Part shown: positions 10,886-23,952 of the stretch, in pieces
Layout: each line of letters starts with the position of its first letter
Position numbering within the stretch: position 1 is the first letter of the stretch
Assembly (NCBI GenBank): GCA_950106755.1
Contig: CATNNA010000001.1
Coordinates: 1,674,001-1,738,000 of the forward strand
DNA from: Climacium dendroides
Lineage: Eukaryota > Streptophyta > Bryopsida > Hypnales > Climaciaceae
DNA length: 64,000 nucleotides
Reading direction: 5' to 3'
The notes under the pieces: model-generated
The model's database searches: none
Told to the model about the DNA's origin: nothing
Seen by the model: the letters and a program-made list of their open reading frames with translations, nothing else
Position numbers and translations under genes: made by a program

Positions 10886-13261
10886 AACCAATAAATTATA
10901 TGGGTGTGACGTGCAAGCATGTCCAAAAACGTAACACACAAGTTGCAAATGTTCAAAATAATTAGGATTCATGGAAAAACTTAATTTTAAGACAACCCTA
11001 TTGCTTTCCGACACTTTCTTCTTCATGTGAAATGGATTTCAAAACAAATACTGTAAAAATCATGCTGTATTCAATAGAATCCAAACCAATAAATTATATG
11101 GGTTTGACGTGCAAGCATGTCCAAAAACGTAACACACAAGTTGCAAATGTTCAAAATAATTAGGATTCATGGAAAAACCTAATTTTTAGACAACCCTATT
11201 GATTTCCGACACTCTCTTCTTCATTTGAAATGGATTTCAAAACAAATACTGTAAAAATCATGCTGTATTCAATAGAATCCAAACCAATAAATTATATGGG
11301 TTTCACGTGCAAGCATGTCCAAAAACGTAACACACAAGTTGCAAATGTTCAAAATAATTAGGATTCATGGAAAAACTTAATTTTAAGACAACCCTATTGC
11401 TTTCCAACACTTTCTTCTTCATGTGAAATGGATTTCAAAACAAATACTGTAAAAATCATGCTGTATTGAATAGAAGCCAAACCAATAAATTATATGGGTT
11501 TCACGTGCAAGCATGTCCAAAAACGTAACACACAAGTTGCAAATGTTCAAAATAATTAGGATTCATGGAAAAACTTAATTTTAAGACAACCCTATTGCTT
11601 TCCGACACTCTCTTCTTCATTTGAAATGGATTTCAAAACAAATACTGTAAAAATCATGCTGTATTCAATAGAATCCAAACCAATAAATTATATGGGTTTG
11701 ACGTGCAAGCATGTCCAAAAACGTAACACACAAGTTGCAAATGTTCAAAATAATTAGGATTCATGGAAAAACTTAATTTTTAGACAACCCTATTGATTTC
11801 CGACACTCTCTTCTTCATTTGAAATGGATTTCAAAACAAATACTGTAAAAATCATGCTGTATTGAAGAGAACCCAAACCAATAAATTATATGGGTTTCAC
11901 GTGCAAGCATGTCCAAAAACGTAACACACAAGTTGCAAATGTTCAAAATAATTAGGATTCATGGAAAAACTTAATTTTAAGACAACCCTATTGCTTTCCG
12001 ACACTTTCTTCTTCATTTGAAATGGATTTGAAAACAAATACTGTAAAAATCATGCTGTATTCAATAGAATCCAAACCAATAAATTATATGGGTGTGACGT
12101 GCAAGCATGTCCAAAAACGTAACACACAAGTTGCAAATGTTCAAAATAATTAGGATTCATGGAAAAACTTAATTTTAAGACAACCCTATTGCTTTCCGAC
12201 ACTTTCTTCTTCATGTGAAATGGATTTCAAAACAAATACTGTAAAAATCATGCTGTATTCAATAGAATCCAAACCAATAAATTATATGGGTTTGACGTGC
12301 AAGCATGTCCAAAAACGTAACACACAAGTTGCAAATGTTCAAAATAATTAGGATTCATGGAAAAACTTAATTTTAAGACAACCCTATTGCTTTCCGACAC
12401 TTTCTTCTTCATGTGAAATGGATTTCAAAACAAATACTGTAAAAATCATGCTGTATTCAATAGAATCCAAACCAATAAATTATATGGGTGTGACGTGCAA
12501 GCATGTCCAAAAACGTAACACACAAGTTGCAAATGTTCAAAATAATTAGGATTCATGGAAAAACTTAATTTTAAGACAACCCTATTGATTTCCGACACTC
12601 TCTTGTTCATGTGAAATGGATTTCAAAACAAATACTGTAAAAATCATGCTGTATTGAATAGAATCCAAACCAATAAATTATATGGGTTTGACGTGCAAGC
12701 ATGTCCAAAAACGTAACACACAAGTTGCAAATGTTCAAAATAATTAGGATTCATGGAAAAACTTCATTTTAAGACAACCCTATTGATTTCCGACACTCTC
12801 TTGTTAATGTGAAATGGATTTCAAAACAAATACTGTAAAAATCATGCTGTATTCAATAGAATCCAAACCAATAAATTATATGGGTTTGACGTGCAAGCAT
12901 GTCCAAAAACGTAACACACAAGTTGCAAATGTTCAAAATAATTAGGATTCATGGAAAAACTTAATTTTTAGACAACCCTATTGCTTTCCGACACTTTCTT
13001 CTTCATTTGAAATGGATTTCAAAACAAATACTGTAAAAATCATGCTGTATTGAAGAGAACCCAAACCAATAAATTATATGGGTTTGACGTGCAAGCATGT
13101 CCAAAAACGTAACACACAAGTTGCAAATGTTCAAAATAATTAGGATTCATGGAAAAACTTCATTTTAAGACAAGCCTATTGCTTTCCGACACTCTCTTCT
13201 TCATGTGAAATGGATTTCAAAACAAATACTGTAAAAATCATGCTGTATTCAATAGAATCCA

Positions 13262-13458
13262 AACCAATAAATTATATGGGTTTGACGTGCAAGCATGTCC
13301 AAAAACGTAACACACAAGTTGCAAATGTTCAAAATAATTAGGATTCATGGAAAACTTCATTTGAAGACAACCCTATTGCTTTCCGACACTTTCTTCTTCA
13401 TGTGAAATGGATTTCAAAACAAATACTGTAAAAATCATGCTGTATTCAATAGAATCCA
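13262..13458. repeat. 197-bp marker monomer, cassette copy 6
   Basis: TGGAAAACTT at 13348, 2573 bp after copy 5 and 5739 bp after copy 3, as expected if it is the duplicate of copy 3. The next monomer carries CAACAGTATTG, as after copy 3. Confidence 0.9.
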
Positions 13459-14448
13459 AACCAATAAATTATATGGGTGTGACGTGCAAGCATGTCCAAA
13501 AACGTAACACACAAGTTGCAAATGTTCAAAATAATTAGGATTCATGGAAAAACTTAATTTTAAGACAACAGTATTGCTTTCCGACACTTTCTTCTTCATG
13601 TGAAATGGATTTCAAAACAAATACTGTAAAAATCATGCTGTATTCAATAGAATCCAAACCAATAAATTATATGGGTTTGACGTGCAAGCATGTCCAAAAA
13701 CGTAACACACAAGTTGCAAATGTTCAAAATAATTAGGATTCATGGAAAAACCTAATTTTTAGACAACCCTATTGATTTCCGACACTCTCTTCTTCATTTG
13801 AAATGGATTTCAAAACAAATACTGTAAAAATCATGCTGTATTCAATAGAATCCAAACCAATAAATTATATGGGTTTGACGTGCAAGCATGTCCAAAAACG
13901 TAACACACAAGTTGCAAATGTTCAAAATAATTAGGATTCATGGAAAAACTTAATTTTAAGACAACCCTATTGCTTTCCAACACTTTCTTCTTCATGTGAA
14001 ATGGATTTCAAAACAAATACTGTAAAAATCATGCTGTATTCAATAGAATCCAAACCAATAAATTATATGGGTTTGACGTGCAAGCATGTCCAAAAACGTA
14101 ACACACAAGTTGCAAATGTTCAAAATAATTAGGATTCATGGAAAAACTTAATTTTAAGACAACCCTATTGCTTTCCGACACTCTCTTCTTCATGTGAAAT
14201 GGATTTCAAAACAAATACTGTAAAAATCATGCTGTATTCAATAGAATACAAACCAATAAATTATATGGGTTTGACGTGCAAGCATGTCCAAAAACGTAAC
14301 ACACAAGTTGCAAATGTTCAAAATAATTAGGATTCATGGAAAAACTTCATTTTAAGACAACCCTATTGCTTTCCGACACTTTCTTCTTCATGTGAAATGG
14401 ATTTCAAAACAAATACTGTAAAAATCATGCTGTATTCAATAGAATCCA

Positions 14449-15240
14449 AACCAATAAATTATATGGGTTTGACGTGCAAGCATGTCCAAAAACGTAACAC
14501 ACAAGTTGCAAATGTTCAAAATAATTAGGATTCATGGAAAAACTTCATTTTAAGACAAGCCTATTGCTTTCCGACACTCTCTTCTTCATGTCAAATGGAT
14601 TTGGAAACAAATACTGTAAAAATCATGCTGTATTCAATAGAATCCAAACCAATAAATTATATGGGTTTGACGTGCAAGCATGTCCAAAAACGTAACACAC
14701 AAGTTGCAAATGTTCAAAATAATTAGGATTCATGGAAAAACTTAATTTTAAGTCAACCCTATTGCTTTCCGACACTCTCTTCTTCATGTCAAATGGATTT
14801 GGAAACAAATACTGTAAAAATCATGCTGTATTCAATAGAATCCAAACCAATAAATTATATGGGTTTGACGTGCAAGCATGTCCAAAAACGTAACACACAA
14901 GTTGCAAATGTTCAAAATAATTAGGATTCATGGAAAAACTTCATTTTAAGACAAGCCTATTGCTTTCCGACACTCTCTTCTTCATGTCAAATGGATTTGG
15001 AAACAAATACTGTAAAAATCATGCTGTATTGAATAGAATCCAAACCAATAAATTATATGGGTTTGACGTGCAAGCATGTCCAAAAACGTAACACACAAGT
15101 TGCAAATGTTCAAAATAATTAGGATTCATGGAAAAACTTAATTTTAAGTCAACCCTATTGCTTTCCGACACTCTCTTCTTCATGTCAAATGGATTTGGAA
15201 ACAAATACTGTAAAAATCATGCTGTATTCAATAGAATCCA
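14449..15240. repeat. 396-bp dimer x2, TTTGGAAAC subfamily, second block
   Basis: Same four-monomer order as 8314-9105, including the single TATTGAATAG variant in the third monomer (15029 region, matching 8894). Offset is 6135 bp. Confidence 0.85.
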
Positions 15241-18200
15241 AACCAATAAATTATATGGGTTTGACGTGCAAGCATGTCCAAAAACGTAACACACAAGTTG
15301 CAAATGTTCAAAATAATTAGGATTCATGGAAAAACTTAATTTTAAGACAACCCTATTGCTTTCCGACACTTTCTTCTTCATGTGAAATGGATTTCAAAAC
15401 AAATACTGTAAAAATCATGCTGTATTCAATAGAATCCAAACCAATAAATTATATGGGTTTGACGTGCAAGCATGTCCAAAAACGTAACACACAAGTTGCA
15501 AATGTTCAAAATAATTAGGATTCATGGAAAAACTTAATTTTAAGACAACCCTATTGCTTTCCGACACTCTCTTCTTCATTTAAAATGGATTTCAAAACAA
15601 ATACTGTAAAAATCATGCTGTATTCAATAGAATCCAAACCAATAAATTATATGGGTTTGACGTGCAAGCATGTCCAAAAACGTAACACACAAGTTGCAAA
15701 TGTTCAAAATAATTAGGATTCATGGAAAAACTTAATTTTAAGACAACACTATTGGTTTCCGACACTCTCTTCTTCATGTGAAATGGATTTCAAAACAAAT
15801 ACTGTAAAAATCATGCTGTATTCAATAGAAGCCAAACCAATAAATTATATGGGTTTGACGTACAAGCATGTCCAAAAACGTAACACACAAGTTGCAAATG
15901 TTCAAAATAATTAGGATTCATGGAAAAACTTCATTTTAAGACAACCCTATTGCTTTCCGACACTCTCTTCTTCATTTAAAATGGATTTCAAAACAAATAC
16001 TGTAAAAATCATGCTGTATTCAATAGAATCCAAACCAATAAATTATATGGGTTTGACGTGCAAGCATGTCCAAAAACGTAACACACAAGTTGCAAATGTT
16101 CAAAATAATTAGGATTCATGGAAAAACTTCATTTTAAGACAACCCTATTGCTTTCCGACACTTTCTTCTTCATGTGAAATGGATTTCAAAACAAATACTG
16201 TAAAAATCATGCTGTATTGAAGAGAAGCCAAACCAATAAATTATATGGGTTTGACGTGCAAGCATGTCCAAAAACGTAACACACAAGTTGCAAATGTTCA
16301 AAATAATTAGGATTCATGGAAAAACTTAATTTTAAGACAACCCTATTGCTTTCCGACACTCTCTTCTTCATTTGAAATGGATTTCAAAACAAATACTGTA
16401 AAAATCATGCTGTATTCAATAGAATCCAAACCAATAAATTATATGGGTTTCACGTGCAAGCATGTCCAAAAACGTAACACACAAGTTGCAAATGTTCAAA
16501 ATAATTAGGATTCATGGAAAAACTTAATTTTAAGACAACCCTATTGCTTTCCAACACTTTCTTCTTCATGTGAAATGGATTTCAAAACAAATACTGTAAA
16601 AATCATGCTGTATTCAATAGAATCCAAACCAATAAATTATATGGGTTTGACGTGCAAGCATGTCCAAAAACGTAACACACAAGTTGCAAATGTTCAAAAT
16701 AATTAGGATTCATGGAAAAACTTAATTTTAAGACAACCCTATTGCTTTCCGACACTCTCTTCTTCATTTGAAATGGATTTGAAAACAAATACTGTAAAAA
16801 TCATGCTGTATTCAATAGAATCCAAACCAATAAATTATATGGGTTTGACGTGCAAGCATGTCCAAAAACGTAACACACAAGTTGCAAATGTTCAAAATAA
16901 TTAGGATTCATGGAAAAACTTCATTTTAAGACAACCCTATTGCTTTCCGACACTTTCTTCTTCATGTGAAATGGATTTCAAAACAAATACTGTAAAAATC
17001 ATGCTGTATTCAATAGAATCCAAACCAATAAATTATATGGGTTTGACGTGCAAGCATGTCCAAAAACGTAACACACAAGTTGCAAATGTTCAAAATAATT
17101 AGGATTCATGGAAAAACTTCATTTTAAGACAAGCCTATTGCTTTCCGACACTCTCTTCTTCATGTCAAATGGATTTGGAAACAAATACTGTAAAAATCAT
17201 GCTGTATTCAATAGAATCCAAACCAATAAATTATATGGGTTTGACGTGCAAGCATGTCCAAAAACGTAACACACAAGTTGCAAATGTTCAAAATAATTAG
17301 GATTCATGGAAAAACTTAATTTTAAGTCAACCCTATTGCTTTCCGACACTCTCTTCTTCATGTGAAATGGATTTGGAAACAAATACTGTAAAAATCATGC
17401 TGTATTCAATAGAATCCAAACCAATAAATTATATGGGTTTGACGTGCAAGCATGTCCAAAAACGTAACACACAAGTTGCAAATGTTCAAAATAATTAGGA
17501 TTCATGGAAAAACTTAATTTTAAGACAACCCTATTGCTTTCCGACACTTTCTTCTTCATGTGAAATGGATTTCAAAACAAATACTGTAAAAATCATGCTG
17601 TATTCAATAGAATCCAAACCAATAAATTATATGGGTTTGACGTGCAAGCATGTCCAAAAACGTAACACACAAGTTGCAAATGTTCAAAATAATTAGGATT
17701 CATGGAAAAACTTCATTTTAAGACAAGCCTATTGCTTTCCGACACTCTCTACTTCATGTCAAATGGATTTGGAAACAAATACTGTAAAAATCATGCTGTA
17801 TTCAATAGAATCCAAACCAATAAATTATATGGGTTTGACGTGCAAGCATGTCCAAAAACGTAACACACAAGTTGCAAATGTTCAAAATAATTAGGATTCA
17901 TGGAAAAACTTAATTTTAAGTCAACCCTATTGCTTTCCGACACTCTCTTCTTCATGTCAAATGGATTTGGAAACAAATACTGTAAAAATCATGCTGTATT
18001 CAATAGAATCCAAACCAATAAATTATATGGGTTTGACGTGCAAGCATGTCCAAAAACGTAACACACAAGTTGCAAATGTTCAAAATAATTAGGATTCATG
18101 GAAAAACTTAATTTTAAGACAACCCTATTGCTTTCCGACACTTTCTTCTTCATGTGAAATGGATTTCAAAACAAATACTGTAAAAATCATGCTGTATTCA

Positions 18201-20982
18201 ATAGAATCCAAACCAATAAATTATATGGGTTTGACGTGCAAGCATGTCCAAAAACGTAACACACAAGTTGCAAATGTTCAAAATAATTAGGATTCATGGA
18301 AAAACTTAATTTTAAGACAACCCTATTGCTTTCCGACACTCTCTTCTTCATGTGAAATGGATTTCAAAACAAATACTGTAAAAATCATGCTGTATTCAAT
18401 AGAAGCCAAACCAATAAATTATATGGGTTTGACGTACAAGCATGTCCAAAAACGTAACACACAAGTTGCAAATGTTCAAAATAATTAGGATTCATGGAAA
18501 AACTTCATTTTAAGACAACCCTATTGCTTTCCGACACTCTCTTCTTCATTTAAAATGGATTTCAAAACAAATACTGTAAAAATCATGCTGTATTCAATAG
18601 AATCCAAACCAATAAATTATATGGGTTTGACGTGCAAGCATGTCCAAAAACGTAACACACAAGTTGCAAATGTTCAAAATAATTAGGATTCATGGAAAAA
18701 CTTCATTTTAAGACAACCCTATTGCTTTCCGACACTTTCTTCTTCATGTGAAATGGATTTCAAAACAAATACTGTAAAAATCATGCTGTATTGAAGAGAA
18801 GCCAAACCAATAAATTATATGGGTTTGACGTGCAAGCATGTCCAAAAACGTAACACACAAGTTGCAAATGTTCAAAATAATTAGGATTCATGGAAAAACT
18901 TCATTTTAAGACAACCCTATTGCTTTCCGACACTCTCTTCTTCATTTAAAATGGATTTCAAAACAAATACTGTAAAAATCATGCTGTATTCAATAGAATC
19001 CAAACCAATAAATTATATGGGTTTGACGTGCAAGCATGTCCAAAAACGTAACACACAAGTTGCAAATGTTCAAAATAATTAGGATTCATGGAAAAACTTC
19101 ATTTTAAGACAACCCTATTGCTTTCCGACACTTTCTTCTTCATGTGAAATGGATTTCAAAACAAATACTGTAAAAATCATGCTGTATTGAAGAGAAGCCA
19201 AACCAATAAATTATATGGGTTTGACGTGCAAGCATGTCCAAAAACGTAACACACAAGTTGCAAATGTTCAAAATAATTAGGATTCATGGAAAAACTTAAT
19301 TTTAAGACAACCCTATTGCTTTCCGACACTCTCTTCTTCATTTGAAATGGATTTCAAAACAAATACTGTAAAAATCATGCTGTATTCAATAGAATCCAAA
19401 CCAATAAATTATATGGGTTTGACGTGCAAGCATGTCCAAAAACGTAACACACAAGTTGCAAATGTTCAAAATAATTAGGATTCATGGAAAAACTTCATTT
19501 TAAGACAACCCTATTGCTTTCCGACACTCTCTTCTTCATTTGAAATGGATTTCAAAACAAATATTGTAAAAATCATGCTGTATTCAATAGAATCCAAACC
19601 AATAAATTATATGGGTTTGACGTGCAAGCATGTCCAAAAACGTAACACACAAGTTGCAAATGTTCAAAATAATTAGGATTCATGGAAAAACTTCATTTTA
19701 AGACAACCCTATTGCTTTCCGACACTCTCTTCTTCATTTGAAATGGATTTCAAAACAAATACTGTAAAAATCATGCTGTATTCAATAGAAGCCAAACCAA
19801 TAAATTATATGGGTTTGACGTGCAAGCATGTCCAAAAACGTAACACACAAGTTGCAAATGTTCAAAATAATTAGGATTCATGGAAAAACTTCATTTTAAG
19901 ACAACCCTATTGCTTTCCGACACTCTCTTCTTCATTTAAAATGGATTTCAAAACAAATACTGTAAAAATCATGCTGTATTGAAGAGAACCCAAACCAATA
20001 AATTATATGGGTTTGACGTGCAAGCATGTCCAAAAACGTAACACACAAGTTGCAAATGTTCAAAATAATTAGGATTCATGGAAAAACTTAATTTTAAGAC
20101 AACCCTATTGCTTTCCGACACTCTCTTCTTCATGTGAAATGGATTTGAAAACAAATACTGTAAAAATCATGCTGTATTCAATAGAAGCCAAACCAATAAA
20201 TTATATGGGTTTGACGTGCAAGCATGTCCAAAAACGTAACACACAAGTTGCAAATGTTCAAAATAATTAGGATTCATTTAAAAACTTAATTTTAAGACAA
20301 CCCTATTGCTTTCCGACACTTTCTTCTTCACTTGAAATGGATTTCAAAACAAATACTGTAAAAATCATGCTGTATTCAATAGAATCCAAACCAATAAATT
20401 ATATGGGTTTGACGTGCAAGCATGTCCAAAAACGTAACACACAAGTTGCAAATGTTCAAAATAATTAGGATTCATGGAAAAACTTAATTTTAAGACAACC
20501 CTATTGCTTTCCGACACTTTCTTCTTCATTTGAAATGGATTTGAAAACAAATACTGTAAAAATCATGCTGTATTCAATAGAATCCAAACCAATAAATTAT
20601 ATGGGTTTGACGTGCAAGCATGTCCAAAAACGTAACACACAAGTTGCAAATGTTCAAAATAATTAGGATTCATGGAAAAACTTCATTTTAAGACAACCCT
20701 ATTGCTTTCCGACACTCTCTTCTTCATTTAAAATGGATTTCAAAACAAATACTGTAAAAATCATGCTGTATTGAAGAGAACCCAAACCAATAAATTATAT
20801 GGGTTTGACGTGCAAGCATGTCCAAAAACGTAACACACAAGTTGCAAATGTTCAAAATAATTAGGATTCATGGAAAAACTTAATTTTAAGACAACGCTAT
20901 TGCTTTCCGACACTCTCTTCTTCATGTGAAATGGATTTCAAAACAAATACTGTAAAAATCATGCTGTATTCAATAGAACCCA
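15241..20982. repeat. Transitional satellite region with 13-monomer duplication
   Basis: Twenty-nine monomers without a stable HOR. The private variant GACGTACAAG appears only at 15861 and 18435, which are 2574 bp (13 monomers) apart, and the following monomers (CTTCATTTTAAG with ATTTAAAATGG, then a GAAGAGAAGCC monomer) agree in both places. TTTGGAAAC dimers at 17023-17418 and 17617-18012 lie between them. The pair at 20191-20586 (ATTCATTTAAAAAC, then TTTGAAAAC) is the relative of the 6-mer units at 31873 and 33061. No gene seen. Confidence 0.8.
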
Positions 20983-22170
20983 AACCAATAAATTATATGG
21001 GTTTGACGTGCAAGCATGTCCAAAAACGTAACACACAAGTTGCAAATGTTCAAAATAATTAGGATTCATGGAAAAACTTAATTTTAAGACAACCCTATTG
21101 CTTTCCGACACTTTCTTCTTCATGTGAAATGGATTTCAAAACAAATACTGTAAAAATCATGCTGTATTGAAGAGAACCCAAACCAATAAATTATATGGGT
21201 TTGACGTGCAAGCATGTCCAAAAACGTAACACACAAGTTGCAAATGTTCAAAATAATTAGGATTCATGGAAAAACTTCATTTTAAGACAACCCTATTGCT
21301 TTCCGACACTCTCTTCTTCATTTAAAATGGATTTCAAAACAAATACTGTAAAAATCATGCTGTATTCAATAGAAGCCAAACCAATAAATTATATGGGTTT
21401 GACGTGCAAGCATGTCCAAAAACGTAACACACAAGTTGCAAATGTTCAAAATAATTAGGATTCATGGAAAAACTTAATTTTAAGACAACGCTATTGCTTT
21501 CCGACACTCTCTTCTTCATGTGAAATGGATTTCAAAACAAATACTGTAAAAATCATGCTGTATTCAATAGAAGCCAAACCAATAAATTATATGGGTTTGA
21601 CGTGCAAGCATGTCCAAAAACGTAACACACAAGTTGCAAATGTTCAAAATAATTAGGATTCATGGAAAAACTTAATTTTAAGACAACCCTATTGCTTTCC
21701 GACACTTTCTTCTTCATGTGAAATGGATTTCAAAACAAATACTGTAAAAATCATGCTGTATTGAAGAGAAGCCAAACCAATAAATTATATGGGTTTGACG
21801 TGCAAGCATGTCCAAAAACGTAACACACAAGTTGCAAATGTTCAAAATAATTAGGATTCATGGAAAAACTTCATTTTAAGACAACCCTATTGCTTTCCGA
21901 CACTCTCTTCTTCATTTGAAATGGATTTCAAAACAAATACTGTAAAAATCATGCTGTATTCAATAGAATCCAAACCAATAAATTATATGGGTTTGACGTG
22001 CAAGCATGTCCAAAAACGTAACACACAAGTTGCAAATGTTCAAAATAATTAGGATTCATGGAAAAACTTAATTTTAAGACAACCCTATTGCTTTCCGACA
22101 CTCTCTTCTTCATTTGAAATGGATTTCAAAACAAATACTGTAAAAATCATGCTATATTGAAGAGAACCCA
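20983..22170. repeat. 9-mer HOR, partial leading copy (units 4-9)
   Basis: Six monomers match units 4 to 9 of the HOR that follows, ending with the diagnostic GCTATATTGAAG monomer at 21973-22170. Units 1 to 3 are absent; the monomers before 20983 are of other types. Confidence 0.75.
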
Positions 22171-23952
22171 AACCAATAAATTATATGGGTTTGACGTGCA
22201 AGCATGTCCAAAAACGTAACACACAAGTTGCAAATGTTCAAAATAATTAGGATTCATGGAAAAACTTAATTTTAAGACAACCCTATTGCTTTCCGACACT
22301 CTCTTCTTCATTTAAAATGGATTTCAAAACAAATACTGTAAAAACCATGCTGTATTCAATAGAAGCCAAACCAATAAATTATATGGGTTTGACGTGCAAG
22401 CATGTCCAAAAACGTAACACACAAGTTGCAAATGTTCAAAATAATTAGAATTCATGGAAAAACTTAATTTTAAGACAACCCTATTGCTTTCCGACACTTT
22501 CTTCTTCATTTGAAATGGATTTCAAAACAAATACTGTAAAAATCATGCTGTATTCAATAGAATCCAAACCAATAAATTATATGGGTTTGACGTGCAAGCA
22601 TGTCCAAAAACGTAACACACAAGTTGCAAATGTTCAAAATAATTAGGATTCATGGAAAAACTTAATTTTAAGACAACCCTATTGCTTTCCGACACTCTCT
22701 TGTTCATGTGAAATGGATTTGAAAACAAATACTGTAAAAATCATGCTGTATTCAATAGAAGCCAAACCAATAAATTATATGGGTTTGACGTGCAAGCATG
22801 TCCAAAAACGTAACACACAAGTTGCAAATGTTCAAAATAATTAGGATTCATGGAAAAACTTAATTTTAAGACAACCCTATTGCTTTCCGACACTTTCTTC
22901 TTCATGTGAAATGGATTTCAAAACAAATACTGTAAAAATCATGCTGTATTGAAGAGAACCCAAACCAATAAATTATATGGGTTTGACGTGCAAGCATGTC
23001 CAAAAACGTAACACACAAGTTGCAAATGTTCAAAATAATTAGGATTCATGGAAAAACTTAATTTTAAGACAACCCTATTGCTTTCCGACACTCTCTTCTT
23101 CATTTAAAATGGATTTCAAAACAAATACTGTAAAAATCATGCTGTATTCAATAGAAGCCAAACCAATAAATTATATGGGTTTGACGTGCAAGCATGTCCA
23201 AAAACGTAACACACAAGTTGCAAATGTTCAAAATAATTAGAATTCATGGAAAAACTTAATTTTAAGACAACCCTATTGCTTTCCGACACTCTCTTCTTCA
23301 TGTGAAATGGATTTCAAAACAAATACTGTAAAAATCATGCTGTATTCAATAGAAGCCAAACCAATAAATTATATGGGTTTGACGTGCAAGCATGTCCAAA
23401 AACGTAACACACAAGTTGCAAATGTTCAAAATAATTAGGATTCATGGAAAAACTTAATTTTAAGACAACCCTATTGCTTTCCGACACTTTCTTCTTCATG
23501 TGAAATGGATTTCAAAACAAATACTGTAAAAATCATGCTGTATTGAAGAGAAGCCAAACCAATAAATTATATGGGTTTGACGTGCAAGCATGTCCAAAAA
23601 CGTAACACACAAGTTGCAAATGTTCAAAATAATTAGGATTCATGGAAAAACTTCATTTTAAGACAACCCTATTGCTTTCCGACACTCTCTTCTTCATTTG
23701 AAATGGATTTCAAAACAAATACTGTAAAAATCATGCTGTATTCAATAGAATCCAAACCAATAAATTATATGGGTTTGACGTGCAAGCATGTCCAAAAACG
23801 TAACACACAAGTTGCAAATGTTCAAAATAATTAGGATTCATGGAAAAACTTAATTTTAAGACAACCCTATTGCTTTCCGACACTCTCTTCTTCATTTGAA
23901 ATGGATTTCAAAACAAATACTGTAAAAATCATGCTATATTGAAGAGAACCCA
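22171..23952. repeat. 9-mer HOR (1782 bp), copy 1
   Basis: Unit order by diagnostic variant: ATTTAAAAT with AAACCATGC; ATTAGAATTC; CTTGTTCATG with TTTGAAAAC; GAAGAGAACCC; ATTTAAAAT; ATTAGAATTC with GAAGCC end; GAAGAGAAGCC; CTTCATTTTAAG; GCTATATTGAAG. The last marker (22151 in the preceding partial copy) recurs at 23933, exactly 1782 bp on. Unit 6 here has ATTAGAATTC and CAACCCT, unlike the ATTAGGATTC and CAACGCT of the later copies. Confidence 0.9.

Larger units (their letters stand above)
10513..15240. repeat. 5739-bp segmental tandem duplication, copy B (partial, two extra monomers)
   Basis: Repeats copy A monomer by monomer from 10689 to 14052 at an offset of 5739. Two additional monomers (14053-14448) follow, then the four TTTGGAAAC monomers 14449-15240 match 8314-9105 at an offset of 6135. 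After 15240 the match to copy A is lost. The boundary inside the hybrid monomer 10491-10688 is approximate. Confidence 0.8.

Noticed and set aside
22324..22509. Alternative minus-strand frame starting at ATG and reading through the first stop because of AAACCATGC
   Set aside because: A single T-to-C change removes the usual TGA and adds eight residues before the next stop. The form exists only because unit 1 of the 9-mer HOR carries that change; it is a repeat by-product.
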